From the NCBI RefSeq assembly GCF_032854445.1, contig NC_088295.1:34504510-34568509 (forward strand): a stretch of 64,000 nt of DNA. Reading direction: 5' to 3'. Positions 22,901 through 35,800 of the stretch are shown here, piece by piece (positions within the stretch are counted from its first letter, which is position 1; every line of letters starts with the position of its first letter). The notes below the pieces were generated by a model. The model was not told the origin of the DNA, did no database searches, and saw only the letters and a program-made list of their open reading frames with translations. A program made the translations under genes and the position numbers. This DNA comes from Liolophura sinensis. Taxonomy: Eukaryota > Mollusca > Polyplacophora > Chitonida > Chitonidae.

Positions 22901-25471
22901 AGAGGGAGAGAAAGCAGAGACAACGTCTGAAAAGGGCAGATAACTCCAGACCAGAAGGTAGAAACAGACGTAATCACACACCTGAGAGGCGCCCAGTTCG
23001 TCACAGCCCCAGTCGACACCGAAGGAAACGTTTTGTCGAGGAAGTGTCTCCTGAACGTGAGACGAGACAAAGCTCAGTGAAAACTGTGGTCACCAGCGTT
23101 GTCAAAGTGAACAGTGAACCTGCGAGGTCTGTGAAACAAGCTGGTATAGTAAAAAATAGGAGTAGGAATGCTCAAGTGAGATCGCGTTCTCTGTCCCCAA
23201 GGTCAGAAAGTGGTAGTACTTCAAGTAGTGCAGAGGAGTCAGGCAAAAAACGTGATGCTCGCAGTATTATTGTCTCCCTCAGGACTAAAGATGGTGTGGA
23301 GAAAGAAGAGACTACAAAAGACCGGGGTGATGCTGGTCCAGTGAAGGAAGATGCTGAGAACAGAATCAGTCCTGTTGTCAATATCACTTTTAATTCTGGT
23401 AAGTCAAACAGGTTATGGCCACTTATACATTTGTTTATTTATTGTTTTTCATGGCATATTCAAGAATTTTTCACCATTTTGTATGATTGCCACCAGCATT
23501 ATAGGACGAAGGAACCTGAGTGCCCATTAAAAACTACCAGCCTTTGGTGAGTTATTGACTAACTTTCCCACATGTCACGTGTGATGAGTGATATGGACAC
23601 CATATTAGTGGTCTTTATTGAAAGTTTTGGACCTGCATCATATGTGTCGTAGTAATTGAAAGGCAAGCACATTTAAACATGGCCCTTGTGTCCATGTAGT
23701 GAAGATTTTGAATTGTGAGACACAAGATGTTTGTTTAATCTCAGTCTCCAAAAGGGAATTTATTTAACACTGTCCAACATTTTCTGGAACTAAAATTGTT
23801 TCACTGTGGACCACTGCACTGGTCTGTTTTGATGTCATGGACTTGCTCTAATACATGCATCTCATATTTATGTAAGTTCAATAGCTATATTTTGGGGGGG
23901 TTAGATTTACTTATTTTTGATATGTTTTTTACGATGTACACTGTGCTCAAGAATATTACACTTACTGTAAATCTTTAACCTTTTCAACCACTAAAGCACT
24001 TTTTTTCAGTGGAATTTATGCATTCATTTATTATGAGAATGGCACTAAAAATTATTAGTTTGTGTCAATAAAGATGCAAGCTTCATAAAACTGCAATTTA
24101 CTTTTCTACACCCTCTAGTTAAGAATATTTTAAAATATTGGTTGCAAAAAAGGTTGAAGAATTAGACTATATGATGGTCTGCGTTATGGTGGGAAGAATG
24201 CGAGAGGGAAACCCCCAACCATCTGCGGCTGCTGTTATATTTTTTTGTTGTTTTCTTGGAAGGGGGGGGGGAGGTTGAGAAGTTTTCTGGTATCATAAAT
24301 AGGATTCTTTCAGGCTCTGCCCATAGGCTTTGTTGTTTCACCAAATACGGCTGTTAGATAACTTAAACTGTCTCATGTCTTTCATATTATTTCATGTTTA
24401 TACACATGCATGTATCCAAGTGTAAAGTTGCGATAGGGTAACAAACTTCTTTTGTGATCATTGTTTTATGAATCTATCTGAGATAGAGTGTCTCTTTTAT
24501 CAACTGCAGATCATGCCTCAGCTGGAAAATGCCATGCGAACCAAAACCTTGTGTTCAGTTATATTCTCATATTTTTAGGTTTGGTCTAAAATATGACCAT
24601 GGTAACTTGTTTCAGAATCTTCCACAAAGCCAAAAGTCTCATCACGGGATAGGGGATCAATTCACCAGCGGCTGGGGATTCCTATGAGAACTAAGGATCC
24701 CGTAGACAGTAGGGAACTGGATTCCGGGCAGCGTAAGCGACGGAGGCATGTGATGGAGGAAGATGCCCTCGATGATAAGCCACTCAAGTTTGGAATTCGC
24801 AAAACTGACAGTAGTATTAGATCAAGACCTGTGTTAGGCTTGGCTGTGCATTCAAGCCCTGTTTATACGAGTAAGGCCAAAAGACTTGTGAGAAAAGATT
24901 CTGATGAGGCCAAGGAAGAAGAAGCTGTGGTGAAAACAAACCACTTGATTAGTGTATCTCCCAGAGACCCTGATCTGCCCAGGAGACTGTCACGCGATGA
25001 CAAGCGGAAGTCAGAAGAGAGGTCTGATTCAGGGGCCAGCAAGAAAATCAAATTAAAAACCTCCCCAGAGAATGCAGATTTGCGATCTGGTGGTGATACA
25101 AACAGTACAAAAGGTTTGTTTTGAAATAAGTTTGTAGTGTTTGGTGCTGTTTGTGTCAGTTGTACTTGGATATCCTCCTGTACCTGAATACAGACCAAAA
25201 TAGAATAAAAGAGAATTTCATAAAAAAGGTTAACACTTTGGACATGAAATGGAAGATTATGTTTGTTTCACTCAAACGAACCTATACGAATCTTTGTTAT
25301 GCTCACTAATTGTCATTTCATTCTCCACAGCAATTCTTGTGACTTCTGTTTTCAGGAAGGACCCCAGAGGAAATCCAGCTTGATGAGCGTATACGGAAAA
25401 TCCATGAGAAGAATCAAGCTATTTTGAAGCGACAGAGAGAGGTTATACAGGACAAGAAACTGTATGGCTGA
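16905..25471 (+). CDS. Acidic, RGG- and RS-rich probable nuclear protein, complete, 7 exons
   Basis: I do not recognise this protein. Exons: 16905-16958, 19575-19625, 20075-20215, 21199-21544, 21755-23398, 24616-25113, 25356-25471; all GT-AG, all phases join, 949 residues. In order: DDDLEALRFAVLASMK (19-34) and a related ELAALRAAALKTK (56-68); an RGG/GRG box (about 102-125, SRGRGHGRARGRGRG); an acidic Ser/Glu tract (about 205-290); an SPEEKQLFAARQKKFMEIME segment; a long basic RS-type region with RSRSNSRSPS and SLSSDSDSDSD; two short RLG motifs (SRLGLKP, QRLGIP); and a charged C-terminal motif EEIQLDERIRKIHEKNQAIL ending KKLYG. The last motif resembles the N-terminal helix of CCDC9 as remembered (LDKRIEALRRKNEALIRR). 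An RNA-processing or chromatin role is inferred from composition only. No folded catalytic domain seen. Confidence 0.85.
17295..17606. mobile_element. SINE tail fragment interrupted by a second SINE (nested insertion)
   Basis: The outer element is only the 3' end of the second SINE type: tcatgtgactgaaaaattgt, then after the inner insertion agtacgacgttaaacccc and (ACTC)n. It is flanked by a perfect 11-base duplication ctataaacttt (17295-17305 and 17596-17606). Lies in intron 1 of the RS-rich gene. Confidence 0.9.
17332..17548 (-). mobile_element. Inner tRNA-derived SINE with (ATAA)n tail
   Basis: A 217-bp element flanked by a perfect 11-base duplication gaaaaattgtt (17321-17331 and 17549-17559). 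On the - strand it starts GGGGCCTCCATGGCTCAG (A-box like) and ends in (AAAT)n. Its middle is shorter than in the 41180-41405 copy, lacking the B-box side of the tRNA head. Confidence 0.92.
17701..18469. mobile_element. Foldback / MITE-like element with long inverted arms
   Basis: The segment 17701-17825 is matched in reverse complement by about 18335-18469. Examples: catgaagtgctgggagagtt against aactctcccaacacttcatg, and gtaactctcacatt against a gtgtgagagttacat block. Arms are about 125-135 bp with many substitutions; the core is about 500 bp with no open frame of note. Exact ends and target duplication not resolved. Confidence 0.65.
18590..18690 (+). mobile_element. Decayed SINE remnant
   Basis: gatttcctccacccataaac followed by ctgtcataagtgaaaaattc recalls the SINE centre (tttcctcccaccataatgct...taagtgaaatattc). 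Strongly diverged. Confidence 0.4.
19075..19220 (+). mobile_element. 5'-truncated SINE with (ATAA)n tail
   Basis: Contains gatttcctcccaccataatg, gtgagtgaaatatgcttgag, tatggcgtaaagcactaatc and ends in ataaataaataaataag. Lacks the tRNA-like head. Diverged compared with the 43238 copy. In intron 1 of the RS-rich gene. Confidence 0.8.
23440..23585 (-). mobile_element. Decayed SINE remnant after RS-rich exon 5
   Basis: catattcaagaatttttcac, then ccagcattataggacgaagg, resembles the SINE tail and centre in reverse. It starts about 40 bp after the exon-5 donor, and exon-5 read-through would translate part of it. Confidence 0.45.
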
Positions 25472-25846
25472 CCATCTCAGATTACACTCATAAATTTTCT
25501 GGTGTTGAACTGTTCTGCTGTTATGTTGGCTTTTTACTAATTTAGTACAGCCAGTCCTGAGAAAAGTTTTGAGCGAGAAAGGGAGATAACTTTTTGCGGC
25601 ATTTCATATTGAAAAAAGAAAGAGGACCCAATACATACTTTTTGTACCATCACTTGCTTTACTGTGTCAAGAACAACAGAAGTAAATTGGCCATATTCGT
25701 TTGAATAAGAGACGTGCAATAATTTAATTGTTAGAAAGACAAAAATGGCAAAATATTGATGAAGTTTAGTTGTATAAATTAGAGTGTATATCAAGTGGTT
25801 TCACTAAAGCCACAATAAATGACGTGACTATGGAACATATTTATGT

Positions 25847-25898
<52 letters not shown>

Positions 25899-26240
25899 TA
25901 TGTTTTAAATAGTCACATAATCTATTGTGGGTTTTGTAAAGTAGTATGCTTTTCAACCCTACACTTCTACACAGTTGTGTTATGCCTTGAAAGGCACCCT
26001 TGTTTTGTAGTCCTTTGTTTTTCCAACCTGCAGTGCCAAAATTGAAATTCCGTAACACTGTTATTTCTAATATCAAGTTACAGTACCTTACTTTTAACTT
26101 TTAACTTTAAATAGTTTGAGTATTTTTGAAACCAAAACTCTTGTGTTGTCTTCACACTTAGATTAATTGAATCTGGTTGAAGTTTTGTATTCCAGTTGAA
26201 TTTAACCTTCTGCTACAGTTTGGAAGTCAATAAAGTGTGC
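25472..26240 (+). other. 3' UTR of the RS-rich gene with poly(A) signals
   Basis: Two AATAAA sites follow the stop, at 25814-25819 and 26229-26234. The second is followed by a TG-rich stretch and is the better candidate. A TA/CA microsatellite lies between them. Confidence 0.45.
25846..25899. repeat. (TA)n(CA)n microsatellite
   Basis: A run of alternating TA followed directly by CA dinucleotides. It lies in the presumed 3' UTR. Confidence 0.95.
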
Positions 26241-26639
26241 ACATTTGACCATGGAGCAATTTTCTGCATACACCTCAATCCGTCAACCAAGGCATGGATG
26301 CAGGTGAATCTTATAAGCAGTTGATGCGTGATCCATTCACCATCATTTGAGGAAAGTTTGTCTACCAATAGTCATGTCTTCACCTTTACCTCAGCATGAT
26401 TACCAGAAAGTGGGTCCCATTAGATGCAGATTCTGTCAGGAATATCTGATAATTCTACAGAAGTATTACATCTCCATTTAGCGGTTTAGACCAAGTATAC
26501 TTTCATACAGGTGTAAAATATTGTCAAGAAGGACATGTAAATTACTGTAAGTTGTATGCATCTCTCTTCTTTCAAGGAAAAGAAACTACTAACATGAAGT
26601 ATATATCAGACGAAAGACCTTTAAATACTGACCAGGAAG

Positions 26640-26960
26640 ATACATGAAGTTCAGCTTTTTATTATTTCTTTAAGAATTTTTTCAAACAAGTAAAATGCAT
26701 TTGAAAAAGTCAGTTCTGCTGTGGTCTGTTCAGACCATTTGGCTATTAGTGATGTCACATTTGTATGTTGCTTCAAATAGTTTGTTTCAAGGTCCATTCG
26801 TCAAGTGCATACATAGCTCTGGATTTTCATGCATTTTTGAAGTCTGGCAGTCTGTGTGGGTTAAACTTATCTCGCAGAAACCTGATGTAATGTGATCTGT
26901 CACAATGTGGTCAGATACAACCAATGTAGAATCCGGTGTTTCCAATATATTTTACTCTGT
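26640..26960. repeat. Old interspersed repeat, family D (inverted copy)
   Basis: Reverse-complement relative of 8855-9275; shared blocks are gtttgtttcaaggtccattc and gtctggcagtctgtg. Ends in a diverged stretch near 26960. Confidence 0.55.
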
Positions 26961-28924
26961 GGAAAAAAAATTGAAGTATTTTCTTGGACACTGTAGCTTA
27001 GTGGTTTTTCTGCTAAATACTTCAGGTTAATGTTTTCTTTGCCGTTAAATTAAACCAAAAGATGGGTCAGTTTTACTGAGTTCATGTAGAATAAGGTACA
27101 TAAATGATGTCACGACCACAGCAGTACATATGTATGTGCCACTGCTTGTTTTGAAGCAGCACAAGCTCAGGTAGATATTTTAATAACATTGTACAGAAAT
27201 CTTTTCTTAAAACTGTATCTTTTCAAGTTTTCAGCTTTCCTGTTTAATAGCTGAGCATAGTTGAGTTTCATGCTTGTTTCAAAGAAGCATAAAACTTGTA
27301 AATCTTGTGATGAATCTTGCTATGCTGTTACACATCAATATATGGATTATGCCATAAAGGTGTCCACAATTTTTGGCATTTTCTTTTCCGTCCACAGAAC
27401 TATTAATTATTCATTCGTCATACTTGTGCCATGTATTTACCAGATCCAACTGCTCCAAACTTAACTTGTCAGGTTATTTCTTAAAAGCTTTGGGATAGAG
27501 AAAAAAGTTGTACAGGGGATTTCATCAGGTTGTCCTTACACGTCCCTGTTCTTCAAATAAATCAGTATTGAGGAGAAGATTTTAGTATTGTGGGGTTTGA
27601 CCGGTCACGTAATTATATGACATATTACAGCTTGAGCTGTAGAAAGAATCTATACGCGAGAAAGTGTACTTGGAAGTGATAGACATACTTGGAGAGAACT
27701 TTCAGATTATGTCGGTTCATTCTGCCAATCCATTGAAAAGACATGTTTGTTTATTCAATCACGAGAATCGGTTGAAACCTGTTATGTTACGCAAAATTAC
27801 CAGTATAGTTCAGCCATTACAGATCAACTGAAGTTTTCTGCTACCGCGGTACTCGCATAGCCAGATTGACTTGCTGCGTACGTACCATCATGTCATTATT
27901 AGCCCTATCACCATTTACTGGGTAATATTTCCTGTGACAATTGCTGTTCGCCCAGCTCAAATATGTATGGCCGTTGGCTTCAATACCCTTAGAGTTAAAA
28001 CATTGGTAAAAGAGCAACATAAGCTGTGTTTAATACATAAATTAATAAGAGCTTGTAATTTTCTACATACCTCATAAATGGTGTTGAATACACAGGTGTT
28101 AACGTGCGAGAACTGGTTCTTCTGTGTGTAATGTATATGTGCTTCAAAAGCATGTTACATGCAGACATAGCACATGATAGTATTTGACGGTGTTTCTGAT
28201 TTGTCCTCATCATTCCAGTTGACATAGCCAGATTTGTTTGTTTAAAATGTTAAATAAAAGCCATCAATGACCTTGTATACTTCGTCTCACACGATTTATG
28301 GTTCAAAAAAGCAGTATTGTGTTTGTTTTCCTGTCAATCTTTACCCCGAGCCGACTTAGTGCACCAGTTTGTGGGGCCTTTGTCACCCTTGTAACCATTT
28401 GTACAGTCAGACTGCGTGACAACAGTGACAAGCAATGTGTATAGAGTGGGTTATGTTCGTTGTAGCTGAGGGTAAAAACAGGAAAGAAAACAAGAAACTG
28501 ACTGCTACATTTGAGCCGGGAACTCAACAAAGGTGAGTATAACAAAGAAGGTCTACAGAACTACATATCAACAATGATCTCTCTTTTAAGGGTATGAACC
28601 CTTTTCTTCTTGACCAGCATTTCCCTTTGGCTCAGAATTGCCCCATGTATAATAAAAAAAACTGGAGTGTAATAATATACCTGTATACTGTAATACTGTT
28701 GCTATTTACTCGACATTTGCAACCTTTAGAATGACACCGGGTTAATTCAGCTCAGTTATAGGCATATATTCTTCATGTCTACCGTAAACCACATAATGTC
28801 GGACAGACCAAGTGCACACACTTCCATCGTTGCAGCATCTGTGTACAAAATAGCAAATCCGTTGCAAGGAGATGTATGGAGGATATAACTGAAAAAACTG
28901 CAACATTTCGTTCGACATATTTTT
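26961..28924. other. Gene-poor sequence, nothing identified
   Basis: No exon with both splice signals and protein resemblance was found. An AATAAA near 28252 has no supported transcript. Confidence 0.4.
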
Positions 28925-30190
28925 GAGACTGGAAGTGCGTTCGTGTCAGGATAATACATATAGCGATGATGAGATTGGCAGAGCGTTCGTGTCAGGAAGG
29001 TACATGCAGCGATGATGAGATCTCATTATCGCTGTATGTACCTTCGTGTCAGGAAGGTACATGCAGCGATGATGAGATTGGCAGAGAGTTCGTGTCAGGA
29101 AGGTACATACAGCGATAATGAGATTGGCAGAGCGTTCGTGTCACGAAGGTACATACAGCGATAATGAGATTGTCAGAGCGTTCGTGTCGGGGTGGTACAT
29201 ACAGAGAAAGCAAAATTGGCAGAGTGTTCGTGTCAGGAAGGTGCATGGCGAAAATGAAATTGACAGAGTGTTCGTGTCAGGAAGCTACATACAGCGATAA
29301 TGAGATTAGCAGAGCGTTCGTGTCCGGAAGGTACATACAGCGATAATGAGATTGTCAGAGCGTTCGTGTCAGGATGGTACATACAGCGATAATGAGATTG
29401 GCAGAGCGTTCGTGTCAGGAAGGTACATACAGCGATAATGAGATTGGCAGAGCGTTCGTACCAGGAAGGTACATACAGCGATGATGAGATTGGCAGAGCG
29501 TTCGTGTCACGAAGGTACATACAGCGAAAATGAGATTGGCAGAGCGTTCGTGTCAGGGTGATGCATATATCAAAAATGAGATCGGCAGGGTGTTCGAGTA
29601 AGGATGGTAAATGCAGAGAAAGCAAAATTGGCAGAGTGTTCGTGTCAGGAAGGCACATGGCGAAAATGAAACTGACAGAGTGTTCGTCTCAGGAAGGTAC
29701 ATACAGCGAAAATGAAATTGTCAGAGCGTTCGTTTCAGGATGGTACATGTAGCTAAAATAAAGTTGGCAAGAGCTCATATCAGGAAAAAACACTGCAAAA
29801 ATTAGATTGGCAAAGAGTTCATATCAGGAAGAAGCACTGTGAAAATGAGATAAGCAGAGAGTTGGTCTTAGAAAGATACATGGCGAAAAATGAGATAAGC
29901 AGAGAGTTGATCTTAGGAAGATACATGGCGAAAATGAGATAAGCAGAGTTGGTCTTAGGAAGATACATGGCGAAAATGAGATAAGCAGAGAGTTGATCTT
30001 AGGAAGATACATGGCGAAAATGAGATTAGTAGAGAGTTGATCTTAGGAAAATACATGGCGAAAACGAAACTAGTAGAGAGTTGATCTTAGGAAGATACAT
30101 GACGAAAATGAGATTAGTAGAGAGTTGATCTTATGAAGATACATGGCAAAAACGATAATGACAGAGTGTTCATGTCAGGAAGATATATGA
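28925..30190. repeat. 46-bp minisatellite with an inverted unit
   Basis: Unit core: gcgataatgagattggcaga then gcgttcgtgtcaggaaggta, spacing 46 (for example 29111 to 29157). It continues to about 30180 in degenerate 44-45-bp form (ggcgaaaatgagataagcag). Roughly 26 units. At 28997-29044 one unit lies head-to-head with its neighbour. Open frames on both strands through the array come from the repeat period. Confidence 0.95.
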
Positions 30191-32570
30191 CCAAGTCCTA
30201 GATCCCAGAATAGCGCTAATTTTGAGTTAAATATTCGTGACAGCAGCGTAATTCAACAATCAAATAACTATATTTATAATGTGGCTATCTGGAGTATCAC
30301 GTTCCTTGTATAAATCACTAGCATAAGGGTAAGAAAGGAACTTAGGAATGACCGTTTCGTTTTACATATGTTTGATTTGCAATACACATGTCGTTCGAGC
30401 AGCTGCGGATGGACATCGTATAACCAGTATTCTGAAGATTAATATGCCAGCCTACCACCTGAGTGGCCATTACTTACATAGGCCTTTATGTTATCGTATA
30501 TTCTGACAAGGCTGTAGGCGTGTGGGGGAAGGAAGGAGATAGGTCATTGCGTGGCCCACATTTCGGGGAGGTGGGCGGGATTCCTTGGGGGGTGAAATAA
30601 GTCATTTCTGTCGGTCAGCTGATGCCTCAAGACACTCACCCACAAAGCAATCTTTGGCAATGTGCCATTCCACACTTAACGAGGGTCTGATGAATAATGC
30701 ACGTATCTTATACATTCTAATTCACATGAGACGCTAGCCAAGGCGCCTTCTAGCTACTTTATGATTTGAAGCCGGCGAAATGGCCTATATTGCTTAAAAT
30801 ACTTCTCATTTAGCCAGTATATGTACCGTTACACTTGATATATATGTCTGCACATGAAATTCAATTTAGATTTTTAAGTATAATGTTTGTGATAACATAC
30901 ATTAGAAAACGTCACTGGATAAATATAACAGAAAGAAGGATTAATCAACAAAAAAGATTAATCGACTAGAGAGAAAAATAGATCGACACAACATGCAATT
31001 TGTGGGATGATCAAAGTGAAACAATTCACAATTTCGATGCACAGGTCAAATAAGTGCATGCACATATGTGTGGGCCTATATATGTTTTTCGGTAAATTGA
31101 TGTAAGTAGAATTTTGTTCCATTTCCAGTATATCGGAGTGATCATTGTTGACCCATAAAACCTCTGTGAAAGCGACCTTCATCTTGTCTTTGACCATTCC
31201 TTAACTAATAAAACAAGCAGCCCTGACCTCTCCAAAAGTATAGCCCCTCGGTGGTATCTAGGTATATGTAGTCCACAGCTGAGCCGGAAGGCTTATTTCC
31301 TCGAGCGAAATTATTTGCATAAAGAATTATGTAGGCCATTTTCAGGCTAGGTCGATTAGGCTGTATCCAACCACCAACTCCTCACCTAGAATTAGCTGGG
31401 TCGCATTACTGAACGGAATATTTTAGTTAATTACAAAAAAGCCAGGCTAGTGTATACTGCATGCACAAATCAATGTAAATGTCAATGACATTTGACAGGA
31501 ATGTACAACCTCAGTTCAACCATATATATATCTATATATCGCGTTGATTCCAATGTGGAGTTAAGCGATTTTTGCTTTCTCATCTCATTTCCAGTTCATC
31601 TGAAACAATAAAACTGGAACAAGGACAACCAATGCAAACTTTAGCATCGTTTTAACAGTATAAATAACACAGGTATGCGGTCCATATGTAGTGAAAGGCA
31701 AAGAATTGAGCTAGTCTTGGAAAATGTAGAATATCTGAATTGATTGCTAAACATGTATGGATTTTAGCAAAAAAAATCTCTGGTACAACATCTTTAATAC
31801 GGTACTGATTATTCTGTGTGGTGGCTGGTATAATATATAGCATATAAGAGAAATCTTTTCCCGTTTTTTACAGAATGCAACAAGCTTACAGGTGCCATGT
31901 CTATATAAGCTTCCAGTGAGGAAGATTCCCTCGCAAGGATTCGCTATTCGAACAGTGCCTTGTTATGACGAACGTTAAGAACCTCTTCAATGTCAGAACT
32001 AACGACATAATTAACATTCGAGGTTCTGATCCATAAAGTAATCATGACTGAATTGAATTCTACACGAATGTCGATTCATAATGATGACGTCATGATCGAC
32101 AGCTGAAAAATTTCTTTTCAGTAAGGGAGATTGCATTTGTGATGAGCGCGATGCTATATTCTAGGTATATGTAACAGTAATATTTATCAAACAAGAACTG
32201 TTGTCAAGATACCATAACGGACATATAACGTCAGTGGTTAATAAACGTGGTGACACGGTATTTCGAAAATCCATAATATTCTGCTGTATTTTGTAACGGA
32301 CGTAAACTGTATCCTGTTACATGGTACATATAAATAGCATGCAGACGTTGAGAGTGCGGCATTACCGTCATAAAGGAATCATATCGCTTACAAGCCTTAG
32401 TGACTGACTGAGGGCAAATGGGTTTCAGTGTTGGCCCAAATAGGTCATATATACCCACCATCTGATACAGTGTGTCAAGGCTAACGTAACACAACTACAC
32501 TGAAGCAGATAGAAGTATATACAATAAAAAACGGATTTCATTAGTGAGAGCTAGGTGCTTAAGAAGTTTT
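30191..32570. other. Gene-poor unique sequence
   Basis: No coding exon recognised. A GC-richer patch at 30510-30640 (gtgggggaaggaaggagata, gaggtgggcgggattccttg) stands out from the AT-rich surroundings. Confidence 0.4.
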
Positions 32571-32860
32571 CAGTCATATGATGACGCAGGAGTCCTCAGA
32601 GTGCACGTGGTGTGTCTCCTTGTTGCAGGACGGATATCCACCGCTCTTTTACCCATAGTGCTGCTTCACTGAGACCCGTATCAGCCATTATACTGATACG
32701 GGTCAACCAGTCGTTGCGCTATCCCCTTAATGATGGTCGCCAAGCGAGGAAGCGAGGAAGCAACTTCCTCTTTTAAGGTCTTAGGTGTGAACCGACCCAG
32801 GACTGACCCTGGACCTACCATCCACGAGCTGATGCTCTACCATCTGTGCTGTCGGTTGGA
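32571..32860 (-). mobile_element. tRNA-derived SINE, second type
   Basis: Reverse copy of 36831-37176: shared blocks are accgctcttttacccatagt, gccattatactgatacgggt and gttgcgctatccccttaa. The tRNA-like head (gcacagatggtagagc on the - strand) is present. The (ACTC)n tail is missing. Confidence 0.8.
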
Positions 32861-35800
32861 TTTCTTGATGACTTATAAATGTGTACTGTTAGGTTTGATA
32901 GCTCGATATTTGTGCACTTTTGGAACAAGCATGAAATTTGGCGCGGTAATAGATATGGCCATACTGAACATTTGTGGCTACTGAAACAAGTTGGCAATAA
33001 CACCTGGTGCCAGGTAGCCCCACCTGCAGGTGGTTTCCTGATTATTAGCTTATACTTGTATATATATTGAATTATTGGCCATATCCATTGCATTACTCTC
33101 ATTTTGGTAGTTTTGATTTCATTTTGTAGTCTGATATTAATATTTTTCCAGAGAGAGGAAATTTTGACGTCCATTACAGCAGGTGGCGGTCACCTAAATT
33201 ACGTGATTCATTGAAAACAATTGCAAGACAGGGCGTTCTTCAACAGGGCGTTATGAATGTTCAGGTACCTACTGAAAGGTGGTAGTCTCTGTTGTGGCAG
33301 TCTAGCTATCTGTGATCGTCATTGTTGCCTTTGATAGTTCCTGTTTAACGCATTCATTGTACCCTTTCTTGCCAATTTGTTCGCCTTTTCTCACAGAACA
33401 AACACAAATGCAGAATCAAGTGTATTCCCCCAATCCAAGACTAGTACATCAGATTACCTCTTTTCGAGGAACAGGTTACCCGTTTTCCGCATTTCTTGAT
33501 AAAGCGACTTTACTTACTAGGCGAATGTTCTTTGAGCTAATGACAACTGATCGTAGTCTTTAGTATTTCTGACTTCCTGACAGAGAAAGGGATGTCTCAA
33601 ATTTTGTCACCAATTAAGGCGATTGGGTCTTCGGTGAAACCTAGCGCACCTTCCTGAGCTTTTGGTGATGCCATTATTCTGTTTGATTGCCATACAAGAA
33701 AATACGTATGCCATTTTGTGAGTGTAACTAACATGGAACCCGCTTACTCTGCCTTCAGCATGAAAAATTTGATAACACCAGTTGATAACAAAACTGAAGA
33801 GTAACATCTGTGATATATTCATGGTTGGCCCGAATGTATAGTAGTCACTATCATCAACTGACATTTGATGACGAGTCCATGAAACACCGCATCAACCAGG
33901 GCTTTCGAAGGCTCTGGGCTTTCAGTTTCTTTGGACTGAGAAGGAAACGATCCATCAATTTTGGATGTAGATCTGTCTTGAAACATGGATAAACGAACTA
34001 TTTTGCAGCTTTGGCAATATAGAGAGCATCTGTGGCAGGATTTCTGCTATTGCCTGATGTACAAGATCAGCCACACCATCATCAACCATGAAGAATACAC
34101 ATCTATCTTTGGTGCGTTTTGCCAGCTTGTGCGGAGACAAAAACATTAATATTCAGCATAGTCGTATCTATCACTCTGCCAAATATCATGCTTGTTTCCC
34201 AAAGTGCACAAAGAGGGTCATTTTGGGAGCTAAGCAACCGTACTATGTCGCACCAGACGGAGAAAAGAACAATTTGTTAGACAAGAACTGTTCCCTAAGA
34301 GAGAGACATTCATCATTGAGGAACTAACACTCGCTAAGGGACTGATACTCATCAAGGAAGTGACATTTATCTAGAGAGGGACATTTGTCATGTTCAAGCG
34401 CCAAAAATGCATGGGTCAACGGAATAAAATTTGCGAAAAATGGAACACGGTCATCCTTCACAAATACACAACATTATATATGTTCAGTTAATTACACCCC
34501 TTAAAAAGATGAGAACGTTTGCTGTCTCGGCCTGCACGCTGTCCAAAAGCAATGGTGTACACAATGTACCACAGGTACATATTATAAATGTAACAAATTT
34601 GGGCAAACACATTAATGTATAACTTGCATACATCATATTGATGTACGTACAATTTTAAAAGTGTACCAAATTGTGTACATGTTGTATACTGTCTATATAT
34701 ATAGATACTCGAGTCGCCGTCATACAAGTAAAACTATTGAGCACGTCATTAAACACCAATAATAATCAATCGATCAAAACATACTTGGGGGCAAACAGAT
34801 AAGGAGAGGTAATCATTATTTTTCTGTGCAATTAAGCACACAACTTTTGTATACTTCAATAAGGGCTAGCTAGAGCCAATATATAAGTGGTGAAACAGAA
34901 AACTGTAATTTTTTATTGAACATTTATAGCATTTATGTTCGTGCAAGTTGGATCTGAACTATGATCTATACTGACATAGCCCTTATCTTCGTAAATGTAT
35001 GCGCTCTACTGAGTACAATTGGTTGAATTATATATTTATGTAAAATCCATTATTCATAGAATAGGATTCAGTAAATGACATGTCTCTAAACCTTGGCCTA
35101 CATTTTGCAAGATGCTTATGGCTTGAGGAACATTTCTTTCGAAATAAACCCAATTTGCCCCCATTGCTTCTGGCACGAACAGCGAGTTAGTGGAGCGACA
35201 CAGATGCGAAGGTTCGGCTGAGAATTCCCCGATTAATCTTCATCATGTCCTGTTTGTGAATGGCGCTCGTGTTAGTGTGCTCGCCTTGCATAGCTGGACA
35301 ATGACTACACTTCTCCTCGGTGGGTTCGGAAAATGAAGCTGTGCAACTGAAGAATAATTCCCAAGGCCGCTGGTTTTCCCATGACAACAAAAACTTGCAA
35401 GTCAGTGGATGAAGGGTTCTCATAATTCATTAATATGAACTCTTGTTTAACGGCGCCACCTCTTCATGCAGTGGTGGTCTTGTCTTAATGAAGCGATATT
35501 GATTAAGGGGATACAATTGACAAAAGAACATCGTCATATCGGAAAAACGTTTTCACTCTCTTTCATTCCGCTGATCATACAATGTCTTAGTTGGCCTGCA
35601 TTCTAGCAAAGGTTTTATATACAGAAAAGATCGGACATTCTTCATCGAAGAAATACTGGGTCGAGTGTGTAGTCAGTATCCCAGCTGATACAATTTGTGT
35701 ATACAGCGGCTCCGGTATCAATTTTGGGGTCGAATGTTTCAGAATACAAGGTAAACAGATGATGTAGAATAAGCACCGTGTGTATGGTGAATATTGGTTT

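Noticed and set aside
29049-29752. Repetitive 60-140-codon frames on both strands
   Set aside because: Products of the 46-bp minisatellite, open in both directions for the same reason.
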